From positions 124,001 through 188,000 of the forward strand of contig NZ_JAIWPE010000064.1 of the NCBI RefSeq assembly GCF_021028955.1: a stretch of 64,000 nt of DNA. Reading direction: 5' to 3'. The number at the start of each line of letters is the position of its first letter. Within the stretch, counting starts at the first letter, position 1. Made by a program: the position numbers and the translations under genes. Source of the DNA: Salipaludibacillus sp. CUR1. GTDB lineage: Bacteria; Bacillota; Bacilli; Bacillales; Salisediminibacteriaceae. Under the pieces are notes generated by a model that saw nothing but the letters and a program-made list of their open reading frames with translations, had not been told where the DNA came from and did no database searches. This document shows positions 26,277 to 35,544 of the stretch, piece by piece.

Positions 26277-27209
26277 ATGAGAAAAATTGTTATCGGTTCA
26301 AGAAGAAGTAATTTAGCAATGACCCAGACAAGATGGGTCATTGAACAGCTGGAAAAGTTTAATCTTCCGTATGAATTTGAAATTAAAGAAATTGTCACTA
26401 AAGGTGATAAAATTCTTGATGTGACGTTATCGAAAGTAGGCGGAAAAGGTTTGTTCGTTAAAGAAATAGAGCAAGCGATGTATGATGGAGAAATTGATAT
26501 GGCTGTTCACAGTATGAAGGATCTGCCTTCTGAAATGGCTGAAGGGATGGTTATTGGAGCTGTGCCTGAACGGGTTGACCCGCGGGATGCCTTTATTTCC
26601 AACTCCGGCCAAACACTTATGGAACTGCCGGCCGGTTCTATTGTCGGCACAAGCAGCCTCCGCCGGAGCGCACAAGTTCTTGCTAAACGTCCTGATTTAA
26701 AAATTCAGTGGATCAGGGGTAATATTGACACACGTCTCAGGAAGTGCCGGGAAGAAGAATTTGATGCCATTATTCTCGCTGCAGCAGGTCTTCAGCGGGT
26801 TGGATGGACAGATGAAATCGTAACCGAGTTTTTAGACCCTGAAATTTCACTCCCGGCCGTCGGCCAGGGGGCATTAGGCATTGAATGCCGTGAGGAAGAT
26901 AAAGATCTTCTTCAACTTTTGGATCGCATCAATCACCCTGACACCGCTAAAACTGTATCAGCGGAGCGTGCTTTTCTTCATACGGTGGAGGGCGGCTGTC
27001 AAGTTCCTATTGCCGGTTACGCTACCCTTAACGATGACAGACAAGTGACATTGACAGCTTTAGTTGCTTCTCCTGATGGTAAAAAAGTGTTTAAAGAAAC
27101 CATTACCGGAAACGATCCGGTTGCTATCGGAAAGCAGGCTGCTGAAAAAATGCTGAATGAAGGTGCCAAAGAGGTTCTTGACCAAGTGAAAGAAGATTAC
27201 GACCTGTAA
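26277..27209 (+). CDS. hemC: Porphobilinogen deaminase (hydroxymethylbilane synthase)
   Basis: Joins four porphobilinogens into hydroxymethylbilane. 310 residues, the usual length. Visible are the N-terminal [24 protein letters not shown], the active-site Asp region (HSMKDLP), arginine-rich [10 protein letters not shown] and [11 protein letters not shown], and the cofactor-binding Cys in [12 protein letters not shown] (about 240), which carries the dipyrromethane. GGAGG precedes ATG 26277. Confidence 0.98.
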   Translation: MRKIVIGSRRSNLAMTQTRWVIEQLEKFNLPYEFEIKEIVTKGDKILDVTLSKVGGKGLFVKEIEQAMYDGEIDMAVHSMKDLPSEMAEGMVIGAVPERVDPRDAFISNSGQTLMELPAGSIVGTSSLRRSAQVLAKRPDLKIQWIRGNIDTRLRKCREEEFDAIILAAAGLQRVGWTDEIVTEFLDPEISLPAVGQGALGIECREEDKDLLQLLDRINHPDTAKTVSAERAFLHTVEGGCQVPIAGYATLNDDRQVTLTALVASPDGKKVFKETITGNDPVAIGKQAAEKMLNEGAKEVLDQVKEDYDL

Positions 27210-27224
27210 AGAGGGGATCACAGG

Positions 27225-28001
27225 ATGAGGACACTTCAGGGACTCCGTATTATAAATACTCGAGCTGAACACCAGGCGGCTTCTTTAACCGAAGCTATTC
27301 GGCAACGCGGGGGAATTTCTATAGAAATTCCCCTTATTGCCATCCGCCCGCCGAACGACAGATCTCAGATAAAGAAAGAAATTGCCAGTATACATAAAAG
27401 CGACTGGGTTATTTTTACAAGTGTTAACAGTTACCATTTTACTTGTGAATTTCTTGAAGAGGCAGGATATAACCCTGGAAAGCTGTTATCAACTAAGAAA
27501 ATTGCAGCGGTAGGAAGAAAAACGAAAGATGTCCTTCAATTCGAAGGGTTGAAGGTGGACGTTTGTCCGGAAGTCTTTGACGCGGACCATTTAGCAGAAG
27601 CACTTATTAAACGGGCTTCCCCTGAAGAAATATTTTTCTATCCGCGAAGCAGTTTATCCCGTGCCGTATTAATGGATAAAATAAAGGCAGCCAACAGAAC
27701 CATTTTTGATATGACTGTCTATGAAACGGTTCCAGACAGGAAGAATAGGAAGAAACTGAATTCCCTGATTAAAAATGGGGAAGTGGACGTCGTCATATTG
27801 ACCAGTCCCTCAGCTGTTGAATCGTTCTTCGGCCAGGTGGATGAGAAGGATGCTGATGCAGGGTCTTTCACATTCGCTGTAATTGGACGTGTGACACACG
27901 AAGCACTTTCACGTTATGATGTAACTAACGTGTTGGTTCCTGAAGAATTCACACTGGATTCTGTTTTAGATCAAATAGAAAATGATAGAAAAGCCTTTTA
28001 A
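27225..28001 (+). CDS. hemD: Uroporphyrinogen-III synthase
   Basis: Inverts ring D while closing hydroxymethylbilane to uroporphyrinogen III. 258 residues, two Rossmann-like lobes. Family motifs are weak but present: [20 protein letters not shown] at the N-terminus, [13 protein letters not shown] (about 66-78) and [16 protein letters not shown] (about 190-205). It sits between hemC and hemB with 15-16 bp gaps, which supports the call. Confidence 0.93.
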   Translation: MRTLQGLRIINTRAEHQAASLTEAIRQRGGISIEIPLIAIRPPNDRSQIKKEIASIHKSDWVIFTSVNSYHFTCEFLEEAGYNPGKLLSTKKIAAVGRKTKDVLQFEGLKVDVCPEVFDADHLAEALIKRASPEEIFFYPRSSLSRAVLMDKIKAANRTIFDMTVYETVPDRKNRKKLNSLIKNGEVDVVILTSPSAVESFFGQVDEKDADAGSFTFAVIGRVTHEALSRYDVTNVLVPEEFTLDSVLDQIENDRKAF

Positions 28002-28017
28002 AGGAGGATTACTTTTT

Positions 28018-29001
28018 ATGTCTAACCTTGATTTCAGACGCCACCGCCGGTTGCGGCAAACTCCCGGTCTCCGATCAATCGTCCGGGAAACACATCTTCA
28101 TAAAGAAGACCTTATTTACCCACTATTTGTAGTAGAGGGAGATAATATAAAAAATGAAGTCCCTTCAATGCCGGGAGTTTTTCAATGGTCGCTCGACCGT
28201 CTTGGTAAAGAAGTGGAAGAGGCCGTCAACGCCGGGTTGGAGACTATTATTCTGTTTGGCGTGCCTTCGGAAAAAGATGAGACAGGCTCATGCGCTTATG
28301 ACCATCAGGGAATTGTACAGAAAGCCACCCGTCAGATTAAAGAACACTATCCTCACTTAACGGTCATTGCAGATACGTGTTTATGCCAGTTTACTGACCA
28401 TGGCCACTGCGGCGTAGTTGAAGACGGAGAAATATTGAATGATGAGTCTTTGGAGCTGCTTGCGAAAACAGCTGTATCCCAGGCAGAGGCAGGAGCAGAT
28501 ATTATCGCTCCGTCAAATATGATGGACGGCTTTGTAGCTGCTATACGGCAAGGTTTAGATGAGGCAGGGTATAAAAATGTCCCGATTATGAGTTACGCTG
28601 TTAAATATGCTTCCGCGTTTTATGGGCCATTTCGTGATGCAGCCCACAGTTCCCCGAAATCAGGTGACCGTAAAACCTACCAGATGGATCCGGCGAACCG
28701 GCGTGAGGCTTTTCGTGAAGCACAGTCAGATGCAGAGGAAGGAGCTGACTTTCTTATTGTTAAACCGGCGCTTTCCTATCTGGATATTATCCGGGATGTG
28801 AGAAACAGCCACAACCTCCCTATTGTTGCTTATAATGTCAGTGGAGAATACTCAATGATTAAAGCGGCTGCCCAAAATGGCTGGATTAACGAAAAAGAAG
28901 TAGTATTGGAAAAGATAACGAGTATGAAGCGTGCCGGCGCGGATTTGGTTTTAACTTATTTTGCAAAAGATATTGCCGGGTGGCTTAATGACAGCAAATA
29001 G
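28018..29001 (+). CDS. hemB: Delta-aminolevulinic acid dehydratase (porphobilinogen synthase)
   Basis: Condenses two 5-aminolevulinates to porphobilinogen. 327 residues from ATG 28018, preceded by AAAGGAGG; an upstream in-frame start would overlap hemD and add a non-family extension. Both active-site lysines are visible, in [14 protein letters not shown] (about 196) and [11 protein letters not shown] (about 249). The zinc-type cysteine cluster [14 protein letters not shown] (about 119-132) marks a zinc-dependent enzyme. Confidence 0.98.
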   Translation: MSNLDFRRHRRLRQTPGLRSIVRETHLHKEDLIYPLFVVEGDNIKNEVPSMPGVFQWSLDRLGKEVEEAVNAGLETIILFGVPSEKDETGSCAYDHQGIVQKATRQIKEHYPHLTVIADTCLCQFTDHGHCGVVEDGEILNDESLELLAKTAVSQAEAGADIIAPSNMMDGFVAAIRQGLDEAGYKNVPIMSYAVKYASAFYGPFRDAAHSSPKSGDRKTYQMDPANRREAFREAQSDAEEGADFLIVKPALSYLDIIRDVRNSHNLPIVAYNVSGEYSMIKAAAQNGWINEKEVVLEKITSMKRAGADLVLTYFAKDIAGWLNDSK

Positions 29002-29016
29002 AAAGGTGGATAATTT

Positions 29017-30306
29017 ATGAATTGGAATAAGTCTGTTGAAGCATTTAATGAGGCTAAACCTTTAATGCCAGGCGGGGTCAACAGCCCTGTCCGTGCCTTT
29101 AACTCTGTTGAGATGGATCCTGTTTATATGGATCACGGAAAAGGATCGCGTATCTGGGATTTAGACGGAAATGAGTATATCGATTACGTTTTATCCTGGG
29201 GTCCTCTTATCCACGGTCATGCGGATGAAGAGGTGGTAGAAGCTTTAAAGGCCACGGCTGAAAAAGGAACAAGCTTTGGCGCTCCGCACACAATGGAAAC
29301 CAAGCTTGCCCAGCTCGTCATTGAACGGGTTCCATCTATTGAAGTTGTTCGTATGGTTAATTCGGGAACTGAAGCGACCATGAGTGCGCTGCGTCTTGCC
29401 CGCGGTTATACAGGCAGACATAAAATCATTAAATTTGAAGGGTGTTACCATGGTCACGGGGATTCTCTTCTTATAAAAGCGGGTTCAGGGGTTGCGACAC
29501 TCGGCCTGCCTGACAGCCCAGGTGTTCCTGAAGCCGTGGCAGCGAATACGTTAACAGTGCCGTACAATGACTTGGAAAGCTTAAAGCTTGCGTTTGAAAA
29601 TTTTGGAGATGATATTGCAGCTGTTATTCTGGAGCCTGTAGCAGGAAATATGGGAGTTGTCCGCCCTGAGCCAGGTTTCCTTGAAGGTGTCCGTTCAATA
29701 ACAGAAGAGCATGGCAGCCTGATGATTTTAGATGAAGTGATGACCGGGTTCCGTGTCGGTTATGAGTGTGCCCAGGGAGAACTGGGAGTAACACCGGATC
29801 TGACGTGTCTAGGCAAAGTTATTGGCGGAGGTCTGCCAGTAGGCGCGTTCGGCGGAAAACGCGAAATCATGGAACGTATTGCTCCGGCAGGAGACATCTA
29901 TCAGGCGGGCACACTATCGGGGAACCCGCTGGCTATGACAGCAGGCTACGAAACGATCCGGCAGCTCACTCCTGAAAGCTATGAGCATTTTGACCAGCTG
30001 GGAGAAAGACTGGCAGAAGGTTTAGCTTCGGCCGCAAAAAAATATGATATTCCTCACTATGTCACAAGAGCAGGCTCTATGGTCGGGTTTTTCCTGACTA
30101 ATGAAAAAGTAGTAAATTTTGAAACTGCTTCATCATCCGACCTGGATATGTTCAAGAAGTATTTCCGCTATATGCTTGAAAATGGCGTTTCTATTCCACC
30201 TTCGCAATTTGAAGGAATGTTCCTGTCGACAAAACATACTGAAAAAGATATTGATGAGACTGTAAAAGCTGCAGAAAAAGCTTTTGCCGCTATTAGAAAT
30301 GAATAA
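29017..30306 (+). CDS. hemL: Glutamate-1-semialdehyde 2,1-aminomutase
   Basis: PLP enzyme converting glutamate-1-semialdehyde to 5-aminolevulinate, thereby feeding HemB. 429 residues. Family features are [11 protein letters not shown] at the N-terminus, the [14 protein letters not shown] region, the cofactor-contacting [13 protein letters not shown] (about 240) and the PLP lysine in [16 protein letters not shown] (about 267). Last gene of the hem operon, 15 bp after hemB. Confidence 0.98.
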   Translation: MNWNKSVEAFNEAKPLMPGGVNSPVRAFNSVEMDPVYMDHGKGSRIWDLDGNEYIDYVLSWGPLIHGHADEEVVEALKATAEKGTSFGAPHTMETKLAQLVIERVPSIEVVRMVNSGTEATMSALRLARGYTGRHKIIKFEGCYHGHGDSLLIKAGSGVATLGLPDSPGVPEAVAANTLTVPYNDLESLKLAFENFGDDIAAVILEPVAGNMGVVRPEPGFLEGVRSITEEHGSLMILDEVMTGFRVGYECAQGELGVTPDLTCLGKVIGGGLPVGAFGGKREIMERIAPAGDIYQAGTLSGNPLAMTAGYETIRQLTPESYEHFDQLGERLAEGLASAAKKYDIPHYVTRAGSMVGFFLTNEKVVNFETASSSDLDMFKKYFRYMLENGVSIPPSQFEGMFLSTKHTEKDIDETVKAAEKAFAAIRNE

Positions 30307-30329
30307 CCAGTCTTCGTTATAATTCTCCT

Positions 30330-30371
30330 GCACCTTCAAATTAGGAACCGCCTAAATTTGGAGGTGCTTTT
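30330..30371 (+). terminator. Intrinsic terminator of the hem operon
   Basis: GCACCT/AGGTGC outer arms with inner CAAATTAGG/CCTAAATTTG are followed by TTTTAATTT. Confidence 0.9.
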
Positions 30372-30547
30372 AATTTGGTTATTATGACTAATTATTACAG
30401 GCTGCCCAGATGCCGTATTTTAAGCTGGTTAAAGTACTTTACTTATAAGAGAAAGTACTGTTAATTATTCACAAATTTGATACACACTCAAATGAAGTTA
30501 CTGGGTAAAATAAAGATGTGTTTAATATTAATTAAGGAGGGCTTTCT

Positions 30548-31000
30548 ATGCCTAAAACCACGTTTAAATCTACTGCTCATCTGCAAGATGGAATGAAAGT
30601 TATTGCGAAAGCGCGTAACTTTGAAATGACAATTGATGAACCGGAGAGTTTAGGCGGTACAGATACAGGAATGAACCCTGTTGAGGTGCTTCTTGCGGCA
30701 CTCGGCGCCTGCCAGTCTATTGTAGCCCGAGCGTATGCACAAAAATTTGATATCCAATTTGATGATTTTTGGGTGGAGGTTGAAGGTGACCTGGATACCG
30801 ACGGATTTATGAACCTTTCAGATGTTCGTCCTGGTTATTCAGAAATCAGGTACAATATTCACATTTCCACAAATGCTCCCCGGGAAAAAGTAGATGAATT
30901 TATAGCATTTGTAGAAAAGACATGCCCTGTCGGTGATACAATTGAAAATCATGTGAATATGAAACTTAACCAGATTGTTCTTGAACCGTCTAAAGTGTAA
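30548..31000 (+). CDS. OsmC/Ohr-family protein, probable peroxide-reducing
   Basis: 150 residues, ATG 30548 after AAGGAGGG. The family is shown by MNPVEVLLAALGACQSI (first Cys about 57) and VEKTCPVGDTI (second Cys about 123), the two redox-active cysteines that reduce organic hydroperoxides. The overall length and the Glu preceding the first motif fit the YhfA-like branch more than Ohr. Monocistronic. An oxidative-stress role next to the heme genes is plausible but not shown. Confidence 0.88.
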   Translation: MPKTTFKSTAHLQDGMKVIAKARNFEMTIDEPESLGGTDTGMNPVEVLLAALGACQSIVARAYAQKFDIQFDDFWVEVEGDLDTDGFMNLSDVRPGYSEIRYNIHISTNAPREKVDEFIAFVEKTCPVGDTIENHVNMKLNQIVLEPSKV

Positions 31001-31007
31001 TAATGAT

Positions 31008-31045
31008 AAAAGACCATGCCTATTAAATGGACATGGTCTTTTAAT
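31008..31045 (+). terminator. Intrinsic terminator after the OsmC-like gene
   Basis: AAAAGACCATG and CATGGTCTTTT arms are followed by a T-rich tail. It is symmetrical enough to work in both directions. Confidence 0.85.
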
Positions 31046-31250
31046 TTGTATAACATTTTTTAAACAAGGCGCTGTTAATAACTTTAAAAGTTGCAAAACC
31101 TTTGCCTCCTGAGATTTTCTTCAGCGGGTACACGTGCGGTTTTTGCGGACTCCAATGAACCCGCCGCCCTATGGGATCCCGCTAATATCCAGGCTATTAA
31201 TACGCGTGATTCAATTTGTATAGTTTTATTACAGAATGGAGTGTCTAAAA

Positions 31251-31715
31251 ATGAGCTATTTCAAAAAGTTAAGAAAATATGCAGGTAAAGAAACCTTAAT
31301 TCTTCCAGGTGCAGCTGTAATTATTTTTCAAAAGGAAAACGTGCTCCTGCAAAAGCGTGAGGATGGAGACTGGGGCTTGCCAGGCGGATTAATGGAAGTG
31401 GGAGAAAGCTTTGAAGAGACAGCTTTAAGGGAAGTAAAAGAAGAAACAGGCCTCATCCTGAAAATTAGCCATTTACATAAATTTGATGTTTTTTCAGGGG
31501 AAAGATATTACGTTGAAGCGCCGAATGGAGATCCATATTATGCGGTTACTGTACTTTTTTACACGGATGAGTTTACCGGAGAGCTAAATGCTGATGATGA
31601 AGAAACATTAGCATTGGAATATTTTCCGTTTACCCGTCTTCCCGAAAATATAAGAAGATCGCACAAATATTTTCTGGAGTTGTTTACAGGAAGTACAGAC
31701 TTTCAAAAGCTTTGA
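31251..31715 (+). CDS. Nudix hydrolase
   Basis: 154 residues from ATG 31251, with GGAGTG 8 bases upstream. The Nudix box G-x5-E-x7-REUxEExGU is complete: it starts at GGLMEVGESFEETALREVKE and continues ETGL (about residues 41-64), supplying the metal-binding glutamates for hydrolysis of a nucleoside diphosphate derivative. The substrate is unknown; the group resembles ADP-ribose or 8-oxo-dGTP type hydrolases of Bacillus. It stands between OsmC-like and spoVID as a non-syntenic insertion. Confidence 0.9.
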   Translation: MSYFKKLRKYAGKETLILPGAAVIIFQKENVLLQKREDGDWGLPGGLMEVGESFEETALREVKEETGLILKISHLHKFDVFSGERYYVEAPNGDPYYAVTVLFYTDEFTGELNADDEETLALEYFPFTRLPENIRRSHKYFLELFTGSTDFQKL

Positions 31716-31842
31716 AAAAATCAATAAGTGTTGATGAATTTTTGCAGAGCCAGCTAGTTATTACATCAGCGCAACGACAAGGTTTTTCGGTTCAAAATTA
31801 CATTTCAAACAGCTTTCTCCTCAATGAAAATCAGCCTTACAG

Positions 31843-31871
31843 GCATAATTAGTCTGTTTTTTTCATACAAG
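31843..31871 (+). promoter_or_regulatory. Sigma-E promoter of the spoVID operon
   Basis: GCATAAT (31843-31849), a 14-bp spacer and CATACAAG (31864-31871) match the mother-cell sigma-E consensus well, about 95 bp before spoVID. In B. subtilis spoVID is sigma-E dependent. Confidence 0.7.
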
Positions 31872-31965
31872 TGTATCGTATGAGTCTCTGTACGTTTAAC
31901 AGTGGACAACGGAAGAATACGATGGACGTTAATGAATGAGATTGGCGAGAAGAGGAGGAATCACA

Positions 31966-33132
31966 TTGACTAATGAAGGATCTTCACTGTCTTTTTCCAT
32001 GAAAGAAGGCATTTGGCTTGAACGGGGAAACGAGGTGGATGAATTAATATCCTTATCTCTTGAACCTGATATTTCTGTAAATGAGAGCGAAAATGAAGTG
32101 GTTGTTAAAGGGGCTCTCCATTTAACCGGAGAATACAGAATGGAACGGGAAGAAGGGACAGAAGAAGAGAATGAAGATGAGAACCAGTTAAACCAAATGG
32201 TTTTCCGGTCAGTTGAAGAAGTCTCTTTATCAGAAAACGGAATTGGAGAAATCAGACACCAATTTCCGTTAGACATAACGATACCGAAAGAACGGGTAGA
32301 AAATCTGGAGGATATTTATCTCACTGTTGAAGGCTTTGACTACGAAGTCCCTGAAAGCGGATATTTGGAAATAAGTGCCGATCTCTCAATTTTAGGTATC
32401 CGGTCAGGGGAAGAGCAGGCTGAAGTGGAAGATAATTATAAAGAAGATTTAACAGACAGAACGTTTTCTTTTGAGCAGGTAAGGGCTGAAGATATTGAGG
32501 AAAATGAAGAAACTGAAAAAGAGGCTGAAACAGTCACCGATTTATATGAAGAAGAAAGAGAAGAGGAATATGAAACGGAAGCTGTTGAACTTGATGAATC
32601 TGATCCTGTTCCCGGCTGGGAAGAACGTCCACCCGCTTATACTTTAAAAGCAGGACCGTCTGATGATAACAATAATCTGAACTCATATGAAAGCAGCAGC
32701 AAGGTGAATAATGAGGAAGACTATTCGGAAGAAAACAGACCAGAAACTGAAAGCGCCGGAGATTATAATAAGGAAGCTTACGAGGATGAGGCCTATGATG
32801 AGAGGCCGGCGGAAGCTGTACCTGAAGAACCGGAAGACACAGAAGCTGAACAAGCAGAAGCAGCAGAGGCACAGGAGAAAGAAAGAGATCAATCGGACTC
32901 TTCTGAATCGGAAAATGCTTTGTATTTAACAAAAATGCTTTCTGGAGATAAGGAAGAGGCCTATTCAAAATTACGGATGTGTATCGTGCAGAATGGGGAG
33001 TCTTTAAATACGATCGCAGACCGTTATGAAATGCAAGTCAGTCAATTAATGAGAATGAACCGGCTTAAGGATGAACAAGTGGACGAAGGACAAATCCTGT
33101 ATATCCCTGTAAGGAAGCCATCCTCCGATTAA
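31966..33132 (+). CDS. spoVID: Spore coat morphogenetic protein SpoVID
   Basis: SpoVID tethers the coat to the forespore surface with SpoIVA and SafA. 388 residues from TTG 31966, preceded by AGAGGAGG; an earlier ATG (31936) has no site. The N-terminal domain (LSFSMKEGIWLERGNEVDEL, LEPDISVNESENEVVVKGAL, LTGEYRMER) is the conserved encasement region. A very acidic low-complexity middle follows (about 150-330). The C-terminal LysM domain (MCIVQNGESLNTIADRYEMQ, about 338-385) binds peptidoglycan or precursor lipid II. The acidic middle is longer and more acidic than usual. Confidence 0.93.
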   Translation: MTNEGSSLSFSMKEGIWLERGNEVDELISLSLEPDISVNESENEVVVKGALHLTGEYRMEREEGTEEENEDENQLNQMVFRSVEEVSLSENGIGEIRHQFPLDITIPKERVENLEDIYLTVEGFDYEVPESGYLEISADLSILGIRSGEEQAEVEDNYKEDLTDRTFSFEQVRAEDIEENEETEKEAETVTDLYEEEREEEYETEAVELDESDPVPGWEERPPAYTLKAGPSDDNNNLNSYESSSKVNNEEDYSEENRPETESAGDYNKEAYEDEAYDERPAEAVPEEPEDTEAEQAEAAEAQEKERDQSDSSESENALYLTKMLSGDKEEAYSKLRMCIVQNGESLNTIADRYEMQVSQLMRMNRLKDEQVDEGQILYIPVRKPSSD

Positions 33133-33149
33133 AGAAAGGGGGAAGAGGA

Positions 33150-34064
33150 ATGATCCAATTAGCGTTTATCGAAAACCATTATCCATTCCGTGAATTTAAG
33201 TGGATTGAAGAAGGAAAAATCATTGAAACTGAAAAGGGTAAAAAGCGGGTGGAAATATGGACGGATAAGGAGACACTGGAGGCACACATTGAATGGCGGG
33301 AGAAGCTGGCAAAAGAAACGGACAGTTTAACTGATAGAATGATCCAGACTGCTAATGGAGATAAAGCGGTAGAAACAGATACAGGATGGTTAACCCTGCA
33401 TGATTATGTTGACCATCCTTATCCTGTTACCAGTAATATTAAACAAACCGGCCGCTTTTTAGGCATGTATGCTTCTGTAAAAATGGACAACAATGTGGGA
33501 CACACAGACATCGCGAATTGGCAGGAGGATGCACTATTTTTACGTAAATTTATTAAAGTAAAGCTGAAACAAAAAGGCTTAATCGAAAGGTTGAGAGTAG
33601 AGGCAGAGGACCGGGTGAAAAAAGCTGAAGTTTTATTTAAAGAAGAATCCACAGAGGAACCGGCATCCGTTCTGAGTATTGAGTCGCCAAGCCAGGCCAA
33701 AATGATACATGGCCGGATGTATTGGGAAAATCGAGGAAAAAGTTTTCAAAATAAGTACCTGGTGCTTAGGTCTTTCCTTAAAGAATGGGTAGAGGCAAAC
33801 GGGACCGGGGAATTAACGCACCTTTTAGATGGATTGGATGAGACATTTTCTTTAAGAGAACAAAAAGGGAGGCATTTATTAGCTGCCATTGTTTATCCCC
33901 ATGAGTATATTTCCTTTATGAATTGGTTAAATGAAGCTGGGGAATCCGCCGAAATTGAGGAGCGCGTGAACAGCCTAAGGAAAGAGTGGGATATTATGAA
34001 GACACTCACAGAACGAATAGCCGAATGGATAAGGGAGCCGGAGAGAAGGTTGTCCAATGTCTAA
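33150..34064 (+). CDS. Unknown protein between spoVID and ysxE, possibly a degenerate kinase-like coat protein
   Basis: 304 residues, ATG 33150 after AAAGGGGG, 17 bp behind spoVID and overlapping ysxE by 8 bp, so it is in the same sporulation operon. The layout recalls the CotS/YsxE family: an N-terminal strand pair (GKIIETEKGKKRVEIWTDKE), a hydrophobic bridge (TGWLTLHDYVDHPYPVTSN), a long helix and a C-terminal EQKGRHLLAAIVYPHEYISF that mirrors the YsxE end. Kinase motifs (HxD, DFG) are absent. B. subtilis has no gene here. I infer a diverged paralogue. Confidence 0.6.
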   Translation: MIQLAFIENHYPFREFKWIEEGKIIETEKGKKRVEIWTDKETLEAHIEWREKLAKETDSLTDRMIQTANGDKAVETDTGWLTLHDYVDHPYPVTSNIKQTGRFLGMYASVKMDNNVGHTDIANWQEDALFLRKFIKVKLKQKGLIERLRVEAEDRVKKAEVLFKEESTEEPASVLSIESPSQAKMIHGRMYWENRGKSFQNKYLVLRSFLKEWVEANGTGELTHLLDGLDETFSLREQKGRHLLAAIVYPHEYISFMNWLNEAGESAEIEERVNSLRKEWDIMKTLTERIAEWIREPERRLSNV

Positions 34065-35064
34065 AACACTTGTTGATCAAATCATAAGCCAAGTCCTTTT
34101 CCAGTATGATTTAAGACCAAAGAATGTCCATCTTTATGGGAAAGTACTGAAAGTTGAAACAGATTATGGAGTTTTCGCCCTTAAAAAAACGACTATGAAC
34201 AAAGAACAGACCGACTGGTTTATTCATGTGATAAGGAGACTTGATAGGATAGGCTTTCCATTTTTTGTCCCTGTACTGCCTACTAAATATGGGGATTACA
34301 GTGTGTTTGACGGGAATTATACGTATTATTTAATGCCGTGGCACGAGGATCACCGCACCTTCAGGCATCAGGTTCAGCCCGAGGAAACGATGGTTGAAGA
34401 GGTAGCAAAATTACACAGTTTAACAGAAAGAACACAGGATTACGGAGAAGATTCTCTGGATGAATCGTTCCGCCTGCTTAAAGAGAGGTGGGATTTAAGA
34501 AAGCTTGAAGTTGAAAAATATGTCGATGAGATTGAAAAAAACATCTATTACTCTCCTTTTGAACTTACTTTGCTCACTCACTTTGAAAGGACGCAACAGC
34601 TGGCTGGTCAGGCTGAGTGGCATCTGGAGCAGTGGCTGGATTTGGCCAAGGAAAAGAAAAAATACAGAAGTGTGCTTTGCCATGGCAGGCTTAACAGGAG
34701 CCATGCATGCTTTGATGAGTACGGCACGGCTTATTTTATTAACTTTGAAAAGGCAGTGCTGGATACACCGGCAAGAGATCTGGCCATCCTTTTCAGGCAT
34801 TATTTTCAATCCAGACCTTGGGATGAGCAGGAAGGCCAGCACTGGCTGAATATTTACGAGAAACATTTCACTTTCTTTGATGAAGAGCGCCATTTATTAA
34901 TGAGTTATCTTCTGTTCCCGGAGAATATTTTTCAAATGATTGACCACTACCGCTCTCCTGAAAGGTCCAAGCCGGAAATACAAATGGTTATGAAACTGGA
35001 ACGACGGCTGTTAACGATGAACAGAGTTCACCGGTTTGTTAATCAAGTCCAGAAAAACACATAA
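34057..35064 (+). CDS. ysxE: Spore coat-associated kinase-like protein YsxE (CotS family)
   Basis: 335 residues, start ATG 34057 inside the upstream stop region. It follows spoVID as in B. subtilis. The CotS family has an aminoglycoside phosphotransferase-like fold: a strand pair with the ATP-site Lys (GVFALKKTT), a bridge (TYYLMPWHEDHRTF), a catalytic-loop-like VLCHGRLNRSHACFDEYG (about 208-225) and the DFG-equivalent YFINFEKAVLDTPARDLAIL. Asn replaces the usual metal Asp of that motif, so activity is doubtful. Mother-cell expression under sigma-E is likely. Confidence 0.88.
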   Translation: MSKTLVDQIISQVLFQYDLRPKNVHLYGKVLKVETDYGVFALKKTTMNKEQTDWFIHVIRRLDRIGFPFFVPVLPTKYGDYSVFDGNYTYYLMPWHEDHRTFRHQVQPEETMVEEVAKLHSLTERTQDYGEDSLDESFRLLKERWDLRKLEVEKYVDEIEKNIYYSPFELTLLTHFERTQQLAGQAEWHLEQWLDLAKEKKKYRSVLCHGRLNRSHACFDEYGTAYFINFEKAVLDTPARDLAILFRHYFQSRPWDEQEGQHWLNIYEKHFTFFDEERHLLMSYLLFPENIFQMIDHYRSPERSKPEIQMVMKLERRLLTMNRVHRFVNQVQKNT

Positions 35065-35074
35065 ATAGAGGAGG

Positions 35075-35106
35075 AAAACGGTTCACAAAGGTGATCCGTT
35101 TTTTTA
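35075..35106. terminator. Terminator of the spoVID operon
   Basis: AACGGTTCAC/GTGATCCGTT arms around AAAG are followed by a T-run. The leftward small gene ends at its right edge. Confidence 0.8.
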
Positions 35107-35107
35107 T

Positions 35108-35329
35108 TTACGGCAGCCAGTAAAGGAGATAAAGGAAAACAAAAATTGACAGCAGAATAACGTCAAAGGTTGTCGGGAGAAGAAGTGTACGGATAAGCTG
35201 GAAAATAATTAAAGGCAGCAGGAGCTGAAAAAATAAATCCATCAGTCTACGGAGGCGCCAATGGATTTTTGGCTTGCCTGCCCTGCGTTTCATTGCTCTT
35301 GCAAGTTTATGGTGGGTAAACCGGCGCAT
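35108..35329 (-). CDS. Small basic membrane protein
   Basis: 73 residues, start at 35329 with AAAGGAGC upstream. The first 25 residues are strongly basic (MRRFTHHKLARAMKRRAGKP), then two hydrophobic helices (LFFQLLLPLIIFQLI and FDVILLSIFVFLYLL). Topology by the positive-inside rule puts the N-terminus in the cytoplasm. I do not recognise a family. It may be a sporulation-linked small protein, given the context. Confidence 0.6.
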   Translation of the reverse strand: MRRFTHHKLARAMKRRAGKPKIHWRLRRLMDLFFQLLLPLIIFQLIRTLLLPTTFDVILLSIFVFLYLLYWLP

Positions 35330-35436
35330 ACGTCTGCTCCTTTCACAGAAGTTATATTAATCTATGCGCCTCATGAAAATAAGTGTATAACAACCATATT
35401 TACCGGTACATCCTACACTTAAGGGAGATGATGGAA

Positions 35437-35541
35437 ATGCTGAGTATGCCGTTTATTATTTATGAAGTGCTGTGGGGTCTTTGCCTCATTTGGCTTCTCC
35501 AAAAAGTAATAAGAGTACTCTTAATGAAAGAGCAGGATTAA
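35437..35541 (+). CDS. 34-residue membrane peptide upstream of an ABC transporter
   Basis: ATG 35437 follows AAGGGAG at 9 bases; two in-frame ATGs just before it are closer to the site. The peptide is a single hydrophobic helix (FIIYEVLWGLCLIWLLQKVI) with a charged tail KEQD. It ends 3 bp before the permease gene, so it is probably cotranscribed and may be an accessory subunit. Confidence 0.5.
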   Translation: MLSMPFIIYEVLWGLCLIWLLQKVIRVLLMKEQD

Positions 35542-35544
35542 AAG

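Noticed and set aside
31236-31250. Upstream ATG for the Nudix gene
   Set aside because: It overlaps the GGAGTG ribosome binding site that serves the ATG at 31251.
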